This document shows positions 1-5,472 of a stretch of DNA of 17,117 nucleotides, one piece after another; position 1 is the first letter of the stretch; every line of letters starts with the position of its first letter. The position numbers and the translations under genes were made by a program. Origin of the DNA: Clostridia bacterium (GTDB taxonomy: Bacteria; Bacillota; Clostridia; Oscillospirales; Acutalibacteraceae); NCBI GenBank assembly GCA_900769375.1, contig CAAGGN010000190.1:1-17117 (forward strand). Direction: 5' to 3'. The notes under the pieces were generated by a model. The model was not told the DNA's origin and did no database searches. It saw only the letters and a program-made list of their open reading frames with translations.

Positions 1-661
1 CGTTATGCGAAAAGCATTTGTGGCAAACGTTTCCCACGAATTAAAAACCCCTCTCGCTATTATAAAGGGCTATGCGGAAGGACTTAAGCTTAACGTAAAT
101 TCATCTTCAAGAGACGAGTATTGCGATACGATTATTGATGAAACCGAGCGTATGAACGCCCTTGTTTTAAGTATTTTAGAGCTTTCCCGCTATGAATCGG
201 GGCAAATCGGGTTGGATAAAGAAAGCTTTGATATTGGCGCGATTGCATCGGAATGTCTTGAAAAAATATTTAAAGAAAAGAACATAGAAATCGAAAATCT
301 TATCCCTGAAAATACCAATATTTTCGCAGATGAAGAACAGATAAGACAGGTGCTTAATGCCTATCTTGAAAACGCTCTTTCGCATACAAGCGAGGGTGGA
401 ACGGTAACTGTAAAATGTGAAGAAAAACCCGATAAAATAAGGGTTTGCATATTCAATACGGGCAGTCATATAGAAGAAGAAATTATGCCTTATATATGGC
501 AGAGTTTTTATAGAGGTGACACCTCTCACAAAAGGGATGAGGGGCGTTTCGGATTGGGGCTTTCTATAGTGGCGGCAATTATGAAAATTCACAAAGAAGA
601 ATACGGAGTTTACAACACGGATGACGGTGTTTGCTTCTGGTTTGAAGCGCCAAAATGTTAA
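1..661 (+). CDS. Sensor histidine kinase, C-terminal part (truncated by window edge)
   Basis: This is the kinase core of a two-component sensor, open at the left edge: the frame reads upstream of the first visible Met at base 5. Numbered from that Met, the H-box VSHELKTPL carries the phospho-acceptor His11 in a HisKA dimerisation helix (about 1-65). The ATPase domain follows, with an N-box around NAYLENALSHT (Mg-binding Asn123), a G1-like box IFNTGSHI (148-156) and a G2 box GRFGLGLSI (180-188). The G1 box has Asn where many kinases have Asp, a variant I associate with VanS-like clostridial kinases. Sensor and membrane segments lie outside the window, so the signal is unknown. The partner response regulator would be expected just upstream. 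The reaction is ATP-dependent autophosphorylation and phosphotransfer at the inner face of the membrane. The family call is firm and the pathway is not identifiable. Confidence 0.93.
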   Translation, partial: VMRKAFVANVSHELKTPLAIIKGYAEGLKLNVNSSSRDEYCDTIIDETERMNALVLSILELSRYESGQIGLDKESFDIGAIASECLEKIFKEKNIEIENLIPENTNIFADEEQIRQVLNAYLENALSHTSEGGTVTVKCEEKPDKIRVCIFNTGSHIEEEIMPYIWQSFYRGDTSHKRDEGRFGLGLSIVAAIMKIHKEEYGVYNTDDGVCFWFEAPKC

Positions 662-665
662 AAAC

Positions 666-700
666 AAAAGAAATCCCGACACGCTCGGGATTTCTTTTTA
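666..700 (+). terminator. Rho-independent terminator after the histidine kinase gene
   Basis: A 14-bp perfect stem (AAAAGAAATCCCGA, 666-679, pairs with 685-698) has the loop CACGC and begins 5 nt after the kinase stop codon. The T-rich 3' arm supplies the U tract. It separates the kinase unit from the next gene. Confidence 0.88.
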
Positions 701-730
701 AAAAAAGTATGTAAAAACTGTCGAATATGT

Positions 731-736
731 GATAAT
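731..736 (+). promoter_or_regulatory. Candidate extended -10 for the metallo-beta-lactamase-fold gene
   Basis: GATAAT is preceded by TGT, giving a TGnGATAAT extended -10 located 31 nt before the start codon. No convincing -35 box is found 17 nt upstream, so this is tentative. A promoter is expected here because a terminator lies just upstream. Confidence 0.35.
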
Positions 737-767
737 ATAAAAGAAAACGCTCAAAAAAGGAGGAAAT

Positions 768-1934
768 ATGGGAAAAATCTGGAGTTTTTTCAAAAAAGTC
801 CTTCTTTTTATACTTAATCCACGGCTGCTTTTATGCCTTGGAATAGGTTGGATTATCACTAACGGTTGGTCATATGTAATGTTAGCATTGGGTACCCTTT
901 TGGATATAAAGTGGATGATGGCGGTAGGCGGAGGATATTTGGCGTTTTTATGGTTTCCTATGTCCCCCGAAAAGCTTGCAACGGTGGCCATTTCCATAGC
1001 CCTTTTGCGAATCTTATTCCCAAATGATACCAAAACTTTAGGAGTGCTGAAACAGTTAAATCATAAGGTAAAGGCAGAGTATATGAAGATAGTAAATAAA
1101 CGTAATGTAACCCTTAAAAATCCTGAAGTTATAAACGGCGCGCCCCTATATAAATTCGGCGAAAATATTTATAAATTAGAGGTGCCGTTTTGCGATATAT
1201 ACACCGCCGTTTATATAGTAAAAAACGGAGAAAATGCTTTTATAATCGACTGCGCCGATAGCAGTGCCGATGCGGAAAATTTTATCCTTCCCGCCCTTAA
1301 GGAAATCGGGGTGAAAAACGGGAGTGTAAAGGGAATTTTCCTGACCCACGGTCACGGTGACCATATAGGCGGTTTACCCCCTATTGCAAAGGAATGTAAA
1401 AATGCGAAAATCTATGGATTTGCAAGGCCCAATATAGAGTTTCCCGAAGATAGATTTAAGATAGTTTTTGATGGCGAAATTATAGAAGAAAATATAAAAG
1501 TTTTGCTTCTTGAGGGTCACGATAAACATAATGGCGGATACCTTCATTTGCCCTCAAAAACCTTATTTTCAGGGGATTCTATCGAACTTTACGGCCTTGA
1601 TGTTTACGGGCTTTTGGTTCGTCATCCAAAGCTATATCTGGAGTCGCTTTCAAAGCTTAAAAAAGAGAAGATAAATAATATTTTTGCTGCTCATAATTTG
1701 GTTCCCTTGGGCAGCGAGGCCATAGGCAGATGGGCTTCAAAAAGGTATTTAAAATGCGCCAAAGAGTGCCTTTTTGATATGCTTGATTTCGTTAAAATAA
1801 AGAGCAAAGAAGGGGTAACCGAAACGGCGGAAATTATGGCGCTTTTTATTAAAGAAAGAGGGAAAATTTATAAAGATTTTCCCACGGCAAATTTTGAAAT
1901 TATCATAGAAGCGATTAAAAGAGAATATATGTAA
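768..1934 (+). CDS. Membrane-anchored metallo-beta-lactamase-fold hydrolase
   Basis: The 388-aa protein has two parts. Residues 1-110 are a hydrophobic membrane module with about three predicted segments (about 19-45, 49-64, 70-86), conspicuous words NPRLLLCLGIGWIITNGWSY and WFPMSPEK, and a basic linker. Residues 120-388 are an MBL-fold domain: the metal motif HGHGDH at 194-199, further ligand candidates His251 (in LEGHDKHNGG), Asp270 (FSGD) and His309 (AAHN). These fit a dinuclear Zn or Fe hydrolase of the glyoxalase II/RNase Z-like superfamily, so activity is likely but the substrate cannot be told. The catalytic part is probably cytoplasmic and tethered to the membrane. AAGGAGG at 757-763, 4 nt before the ATG, fixes the start. 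The gene appears monocistronic, between terminators. The fusion to a membrane module is the unusual feature. Confidence 0.88.
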   Translation: MGKIWSFFKKVLLFILNPRLLLCLGIGWIITNGWSYVMLALGTLLDIKWMMAVGGGYLAFLWFPMSPEKLATVAISIALLRILFPNDTKTLGVLKQLNHKVKAEYMKIVNKRNVTLKNPEVINGAPLYKFGENIYKLEVPFCDIYTAVYIVKNGENAFIIDCADSSADAENFILPALKEIGVKNGSVKGIFLTHGHGDHIGGLPPIAKECKNAKIYGFARPNIEFPEDRFKIVFDGEIIEENIKVLLLEGHDKHNGGYLHLPSKTLFSGDSIELYGLDVYGLLVRHPKLYLESLSKLKKEKINNIFAAHNLVPLGSEAIGRWASKRYLKCAKECLFDMLDFVKIKSKEGVTETAEIMALFIKERGKIYKDFPTANFEIIIEAIKREYM

Positions 1935-1936
1935 AA

Positions 1937-1968
1937 AAAGACACCGCAGAAATTTCTGCGGTGTCTTT
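1937..1968. terminator. Bidirectional terminator between convergent MBL-fold gene and proS
   Basis: This is a perfect 32-bp palindrome with 16-nt arms (AAAGACACCGCAGAAA and its complement), starting 2 nt after the MBL-fold stop codon. On the minus strand the stem runs into TTTTTTT, a strong U tract for proS transcripts. On the plus strand only TTT follows. Because the palindrome has no spacer, the physical loop is the central AAATTT. Confidence 0.8.
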
Positions 1969-2165
1969 GCGATATATTGCTTTGCAATGCGATATTTTTG
2001 GCGTTGCCAAAAGCGATATAGTTACTTAAAGTAACTACGATATGATATAAATTCTCTTCGTCACGAAGTGACATATCGCATCGAAGATATATCGGGTGCG
2101 ATAGCACATCTCGCAAATTCCGTGAGGAATTTATATCGCCACATTGTGCAAATTCGCACAATGTG
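1969..2165. repeat. Palindromic hairpin array with GCGATAT/ATATCGC separators (REP/MITE-like)
   Basis: The intergenic stretch is built almost wholly of short inverted repeats. They are TTGC-TTT-GCAA (1977-1987); TTTTGGC-GTT-GCCAAAA (1996-2012); TAGTTACTT-A-AAGTAACTA (2019-2037); CTTCGT-C-ACGAAG (2056-2068); GTGC-GATA-GCAC (2096-2107); AAATTCC-GTGA-GGAATTT (2115-2132); and CACATTGTGC-AAATTC-GCACAATGTG (2140-2165). Left-half separators are GCGATAT (1969, 1989, 2013) or CGATAT (2038). Right-half separators are the complement, ATATCGC (2073, 2133) or ATATCG (2089). An 11-bp inverted repeat pairs GATATAAATTC (2044-2054) with GAATTTATATC (2127-2137). The whole could fold as a multibranched structure. 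No protein-coding reading is supported. It resembles palindromic-unit arrays that I recall from clostridial intergenic regions; copy number elsewhere is unknown. Confidence 0.75.
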
Positions 2166-2167
2166 AA

Positions 2168-3604
2168 TTAATATGCTTTGCCCCAATAGAGCATTTTATC
2201 GGCCTTTTTGCCACAGCAAACGCAGGTATCTCCGATTGCTTCCTGCTCGAAGGGGATGCATCTTGATGTAACGCCTGCAACCTCTTTGAGTTTATCTTCG
2301 CACTCACGGTCACCGCACCACATTGCCCTTATGAATCCGGGCTTATTGTCGGCGATTTCCTTCATTTCCTCAAGGTTTTTAGCGTCATAAGTCATATTCT
2401 CACGGCGCTCGAGGGCTTTATTATACATACCGTCGTGAACAGCTTTTAGAAGCTCGGGAATCTTTTCCTCCAGCTCATCAAGGGAAACGGTGATTTTCTC
2501 ATAGGTATCACGTCTTGCAATAACACAGCAGTTATTTTCGATATCGCGAGGACCGATTTCAAGACGGAGGGGTACGCCCTTCATCTCATATTCGGCAAAT
2601 TTCCAGCCGGGAGTCTGGTCAGAAGTATCGAGTTTTACGCGACATATATTTTTAAGGCGTTCGTAAAGCTCGGTTGCCTTTTCGGTAACTCCTTCCTTAT
2701 GGGAAGCGATAGGAATGATAACGGTCTGGATAGGCGCAATAGCGGGGGGAAGAACAAGTCCGTTATCGTCACCGTGGGTCATAATAACTGCGCCGATAAG
2801 GCGGGTTGTGGTACCCCAAGAGGTCTGATGGGGAAACTGGGGCTTATTCTCTTTATCGGTAAATTCAACCTCAAAAGCTCTTGAGAAGCCATCGCCAAAA
2901 TAGTGAGAAGTACCGCTCTGAAGGGCCTTGCCGTCGTGCATAAGCGCTTCAATAGTATAGGTTGCTTCTGCTCCTGCAAAACGCTCTTTATCGGTCTTTT
3001 TACCCTTAACAACGGGCATAGCAAGGGCTTCCTCGGCAAATTTAGCATAGATATTGAGCATCTGCTCGGTTTCCTGCTTTGCCTCTTCGGCGGTAGCGTG
3101 AAGGGTATGACCCTCTTGCCATAAAAATTCTCTTGAACGAAGGAAGGGACGGGTGGTCTTTTCCCAACGAACAACACTGCACCACTGGTTATAGAGTTTG
3201 GGTAGGTCGCGGTAGGAGTGAACTATGTTCTTAAAATGGTCGCAGAAAAGGGTTTCAGAGGTAGGACGAACACAAAGGCGTTCTTCAAGTTTTTCCTCGC
3301 CGCCGTGGGTTACCCAAGCAACCTCGGGGGCAAAGCCCTCAACGTGATCCTTTTCCTTCTGAAGTAAACTCTCTGGAATAAAGAGAGGCATATAAACATT
3401 TTCGTGACCCGTTTCTTTAAAGAAACCGTCCATAATCTTTTGAATATTTTCCCAGATGGCGTAACCATAGGGTCTTATAATCATACAACCCTTTACCGAA
3501 GCGTAATCAATAAGCTCCGCCTTGATACAAACATCGGTGTACCACTTGGCAAAATCCTCGTCCATAGAGGTTATTGCTTTTACCATCTTTTCGTTTTTAG
3601 CCAT
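2168..3604 (-). CDS. proS: Prolyl-tRNA synthetase, short archaeal/eukaryote-type
   Basis: This enzyme charges tRNA-Pro with proline using ATP in the cytosol. The 478-aa class II synthetase shows motif 2 at about 146-166 (RWEKTTRPFLRSREFLWQEG), the preceding RPTSET loop (113-118), and a motif 3 region around TRLIGAVIMTHGDDNG. It lacks the large editing insertion of the common bacterial ProRS. It ends in the extra C-terminal domain with Cys pairs (WCGDREC and CVCCGK) that look like a zinc site, and a terminal Tyr, as in archaeal/eukaryote-type ProRS. Such enzymes occur in many Clostridia. I chose ATG at 3604 because AGGTGA (3610-3615) sits 5 nt upstream. The in-frame GTG at 3613 falls inside that ribosome binding site. 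The gene diverges from acpP and is probably monocistronic. Confidence 0.96.
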   Translation of the reverse strand: MAKNEKMVKAITSMDEDFAKWYTDVCIKAELIDYASVKGCMIIRPYGYAIWENIQKIMDGFFKETGHENVYMPLFIPESLLQKEKDHVEGFAPEVAWVTHGGEEKLEERLCVRPTSETLFCDHFKNIVHSYRDLPKLYNQWCSVVRWEKTTRPFLRSREFLWQEGHTLHATAEEAKQETEQMLNIYAKFAEEALAMPVVKGKKTDKERFAGAEATYTIEALMHDGKALQSGTSHYFGDGFSRAFEVEFTDKENKPQFPHQTSWGTTTRLIGAVIMTHGDDNGLVLPPAIAPIQTVIIPIASHKEGVTEKATELYERLKNICRVKLDTSDQTPGWKFAEYEMKGVPLRLEIGPRDIENNCCVIARRDTYEKITVSLDELEEKIPELLKAVHDGMYNKALERRENMTYDAKNLEEMKEIADNKPGFIRAMWCGDRECEDKLKEVAGVTSRCIPFEQEAIGDTCVCCGKKADKMLYWGKAY

Positions 3605-3622
3605 ATAAATCACCTGACATTA

Positions 3623-3641
3623 AATAGTTATCTTAACTATT
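3623..3641. promoter_or_regulatory. 19-bp palindrome overlapping the proS -10 and start point (possible operator)
   Basis: AATAGTTA (3623-3630), TCT, and TAACTATT (3634-3641) form a perfect 8-bp inverted repeat. It overlaps the proS -10 box and the predicted transcription start on the minus strand. Its position fits a repressor operator or a small 5' hairpin in the mRNA. No regulator is identified, and AT-rich palindromes also arise by chance. Confidence 0.35.
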
Positions 3642-3667
3642 ATAATTTAACAAAACGAATTTTGCAA
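3639..3667 (-). promoter_or_regulatory. proS promoter
   Basis: On the minus strand, TTGCAA (3667-3662), a 17-nt spacer and a consensus TATAAT (3644-3639) match a housekeeping sigma-A promoter. Transcription should start near 3632, giving a leader of about 28 nt before the proS ATG. Confidence 0.75.
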
Positions 3668-3704
3668 CAGTTTAATTATCAAGTAGGAAAATTTAAAAAA
3701 TATA

Positions 3705-3733
3705 TTGACAAATCACCAAAATCAACATATTAT
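3705..3733 (+). promoter_or_regulatory. acpP promoter
   Basis: A consensus TTGACA (3705-3710), a 17-nt spacer and TATTAT (3728-3733) lie 37 nt before the acpP start codon. The promoter is divergent to that of proS, with about 37 bp between the two -35 boxes. I see no FapR-type site that I could defend. Confidence 0.8.
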
Positions 3734-3769
3734 TTTTGTATAAACATTTTTATTTTCGGAGGAAAATTT

Positions 3770-4000
3770 ATGGTATTCGAAAAAATTGCTCAAATTCTTG
3801 CAGAACAACTTGATGCTGATCTTGAAAGTATAACACCTGAAACTCGAATCGCCGAAGACCTTGGCGCAGATAGTTTGGATGTTGTTGAACTTTTAATGTC
3901 CATCGAAGATGAGTTTGAAGTTGAAGTTCCCGATGAGGAAATTGAAAATGTTAAAACCGTCGGCGATGTAGTTGAATATATTAAGGCAAACATAGAATAA
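3770..4000 (+). CDS. acpP: Acyl carrier protein
   Basis: A 76-aa, strongly acidic protein of normal ACP length. It carries the phosphopantetheine attachment motif GADSLD with Ser35 as the modified residue, followed by the conserved helix VVELLMSIEDEFEVEVPDEE. As holo-ACP it holds growing acyl chains during type II fatty acid synthesis in the cytosol. GGAGG at 3758-3762, 7 nt before the ATG, fixes the start; the open frame continues much further upstream, but that part lies antisense to proS and before the promoter. It is a single-gene unit with its own promoter and terminator, away from any fab genes in this window. Confidence 0.95.
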   Translation: MVFEKIAQILAEQLDADLESITPETRIAEDLGADSLDVVELLMSIEDEFEVEVPDEEIENVKTVGDVVEYIKANIE

Positions 4001-4005
4001 GTTTA

Positions 4006-4035
4006 AAACCCCGAGTCTTCTCGGGGTTTATTTTT
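4006..4035 (+). terminator. Terminator after acpP
   Basis: A 10-bp stem (AAACCCCGAG, 4006-4015, with CTCGGGGTTT, 4020-4029) has the loop TCTT and is followed by ATTTTT. It starts 6 nt after the acpP stop codon and insulates the aromatic operon promoter just downstream. Confidence 0.92.
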
Positions 4036-4044
4036 GCAAAAAAC

Positions 4045-4073
4045 TTGACAAAGCATATAAAGAATAGTAATAT
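4045..4073 (+). promoter_or_regulatory. Promoter of the aromatic amino acid operon
   Basis: A consensus TTGACA (4045-4050), a 17-nt spacer and TAATAT (4068-4073) place the start near 4080. The surrounding TAATATATATAAT offers slightly shifted -10 alternatives. The predicted RNA then begins almost exactly with the first pairing segment of the attenuator (4083-4093). Confidence 0.75.
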
Positions 4074-4082
4074 ATATAATAA

Positions 4083-4208
4083 ATTTTGAGAAGATAAGGA
4101 GTTAAAGTAATGATTAGATATTATTCTTATTTTTATTATTTTAAATCGGACTGTCCTGACTTCTCAAAATCTGCCGTAAGGTAACGGATAAAGAAGTTTT
4201 AAGGTCGG
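4083..4208 (+). promoter_or_regulatory. Ribosome-mediated Tyr/Phe attenuator leader: competing RNA structures
   Basis: Three mutually exclusive pairings are visible. (A) ATTTTGAGAAG (4083-4093) pairs perfectly with CTTCTCAAAAT (4160-4170), burying part of the antiterminator. (B) The antiterminator pairs CGGACTGTCC and ACTTCT (4147-4164) with AGAAGT and AGGTCGGTCCG (4192-4212), apart from one mismatch, a wobble pair and a small internal loop; a CCGT/ACGG hairpin (4174-4187) caps it. (C) The terminator begins at 4209, so it shares 4209-4212 with B. Ribosomes stalled on the early Tyr/Phe codons would block A and leave B free, giving read-through. Ribosomes reaching the leader stop at 4182-4184 would cover the B strands and allow C. 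With no translation, A forms and C terminates. The pairings are seen in the sequence; the mechanism is inferred from the classical trp/phe attenuators. Confidence 0.82.
4110..4184 (+). CDS. Leader peptide, Tyr/Phe-rich, 24 aa (attenuation sensor)
   Basis: A 24-codon frame begins MIRYYSYFYYF and ends TAA at 4182-4184. Codons 4, 5, 7, 9 and 10 are Tyr, and 8, 11 and 18 are Phe, so seven of the eight codons 4-11 are aromatic and none is Trp. AAGGAG at 4096-4101, 8 nt before the ATG, is an excellent ribosome binding site. The frame sits between the operon promoter and an intrinsic terminator that precedes the first structural gene. The peptide itself probably has no function; its translation would measure charged tRNA-Tyr and tRNA-Phe. 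The codon content matches the end products of the downstream operon, which makes chance very unlikely. Confidence 0.85.
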   Translation: MIRYYSYFYYFKSDCPDFSKSAVR

Positions 4209-4252
4209 TCCGCAACGATTTGTGCATTTTAGCATAAGGTTGCGGATTTTTT
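4209..4252 (+). terminator. Attenuator terminator upstream of the aromatic operon
   Basis: TCCGCAAC (4209-4216) pairs with GTTGCGGA (4239-4246). An inner TGTGC/GCATA helix (one G-U pair) sits in the loop, and six T residues follow (4247-4252). It lies between the leader peptide stop and the aminotransferase start, and its 5' arm overlaps the antiterminator, so termination is conditional. Confidence 0.9.
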
Positions 4253-4275
4253 ATTTAGTCATAAGGGGTGAAGGT

Positions 4276-5472
4276 ATGATTTCAAGAAATATGGAAAATT
4301 TGGGCAAGGCGCCTTCAAAAATAAGAGAAATATTTGAATATTCCCGTAAAAGAAAGGGCGAAATCGGTGAAGAAAACGTTTTCGATTTCAGTCTTGGAAA
4401 TCCAAGTGTACCTGCTCCCTGTAAGGTTACCGAGGTAATGGAAAGTTTAATTAAAAATCTTTCACCCGAAATTCTTCACGGTTATACTTCCGCTCAGGGT
4501 GATATAAACGTAAGAAGGAAAATTGCCGAGAATATAAAAAAGAGATTTAACGTAGAGTGCACTCACGAAAATATCTATATGACCTGCGGCGCTGCCGCTT
4601 CTCTTGCCATTACTCTTAAGGCCCTCGTAAACAGTAACGAGGATGAAATCATAGTTTTAGCCCCATATTTCCCTGAATATAAGGTGTTTATAGAAAATGC
4701 GGGGGCAAAGATAGTAGAGGTTAAATGCAAGGAGGATACCTTCGACCTTGATGTTTCCGCCATCGAAAAAGCGGTAACAAAAAACACCAAGGCGATTATA
4801 ATAAATTCTCCCAATAACCCCTCGGGCGTTATCTTTAAAGAAAATGAATTAAAGGATTTGGCCGAGGCATTAAATAAAAAACAAACCGAATTTAAAAGCC
4901 CGATTTATATCATAAGCGACGAGCCATATAGAGAACTGGTTTACGGTGATGAAAAACCGCCATTTATCCCAAATATTTACGATAACACGGTGGTTTGCTA
5001 TTCGTATAGTAAATCCTTATCCTTGGCAGGTGAGCGAATCGGATATATATTTGTAAGTCCGAAAGCAGAGGAAAGCGAGAATTTATTCTATGCGGTTTGC
5101 GGCGCGGGCAGAGCCCTTGGATACGTCTGCGCACCGAGTTTACTGCAGTATACCGTTGCCGAGTGTGACGGCTTGGAGCCAAATCTCGATGAATATAAGA
5201 AAAACAGGGAGCTTTTATACAGTTCTCTTAAGGAAATCGGCTATGAAACCGCCTCCCCCGACGGCGCGTTTTATCTTTTCGTTAAATCGTTAGAAGAGGA
5301 CGCTGACGCTTTTTGCGAAAGAGCAAAAAAACACGAGCTTCTTTTAGTGCCTTCGGATAGTTTTGGAGTTAAGGGTTATGTGAGAATAGCGTATTGCGTG
5401 TCTTATAGTCAAATAGAAAAATCGTTACCTGCCTTTGAGGCGCTGTATCTCGAATATAAAGGAGAAAAATAA
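4276..5472 (+). CDS. PLP-dependent aminotransferase (class I/II fold), probable aromatic amino acid transaminase
   Basis: This 398-aa fold-type I aminotransferase shows SLGNPSVPAP near the substrate site (39-48), SPNNPSG (178-184, Asn181), the cofactor Asp215 in ISDEPY, the Schiff-base Lys246 in SYSKSLS and the carboxylate-binding Arg370 in GYVRIAY. As first gene of an operon otherwise encoding all steps to phenylpyruvate and 4-hydroxyphenylpyruvate, it most likely performs the last step, transfer of an amino group to these acids giving Phe and Tyr. That specificity is inferred from context; aspartate or alanine transamination cannot be excluded from sequence. AAGGGGTG (4263-4270), 5 nt before the ATG, sets the start. 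Upstream in-frame starts would lie inside the terminator. The stop codon overlaps the next start (TAATG). Confidence 0.87.
   Translation: MISRNMENLGKAPSKIREIFEYSRKRKGEIGEENVFDFSLGNPSVPAPCKVTEVMESLIKNLSPEILHGYTSAQGDINVRRKIAENIKKRFNVECTHENIYMTCGAAASLAITLKALVNSNEDEIIVLAPYFPEYKVFIENAGAKIVEVKCKEDTFDLDVSAIEKAVTKNTKAIIINSPNNPSGVIFKENELKDLAEALNKKQTEFKSPIYIISDEPYRELVYGDEKPPFIPNIYDNTVVCYSYSKSLSLAGERIGYIFVSPKAEESENLFYAVCGAGRALGYVCAPSLLQYTVAECDGLEPNLDEYKKNRELLYSSLKEIGYETASPDGAFYLFVKSLEEDADAFCERAKKHELLLVPSDSFGVKGYVRIAYCVSYSQIEKSLPAFEALYLEYKGEK

Noticed and set aside
176..682. A 168-codon minus-strand open frame over the histidine kinase gene.
   Set aside because: It starts in the terminator hairpin, is antisense to the kinase catalytic domain and gives a low-complexity Phe-rich translation.
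1868..2161. A minus-strand open frame of 97 codons through the hairpin array.
   Set aside because: It crosses the terminator palindrome and the repeat array and ends within the MBL gene; no start signal and no protein-like sequence.
1969..2165. A CRISPR array, considered because of the repeated separator word.
   Set aside because: Separators are only 6-7 nt, change orientation midway, and the intervening units are themselves palindromes of unequal length; no cas genes are nearby.
3404..3769. A longer N-terminus for the acyl carrier protein (open frame begins at 3404).
   Set aside because: The extension lies antisense to proS and upstream of the acpP promoter. The ATG at 3770 has a ribosome binding site and gives the normal ACP length.
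4080..4252. A T-box riboswitch upstream of the aromatic operon, suggested by AAGGTCGGTCCGC near the terminator, which loosely resembles the T-box consensus.
   Set aside because: The RNA before the terminator is only about 130 nt, there is no Stem I with the usual AGUA/specifier elements, and the tRNA-end-pairing TGGN bulge sequence is not matched. The Tyr/Phe leader frame and its helices explain the region better.
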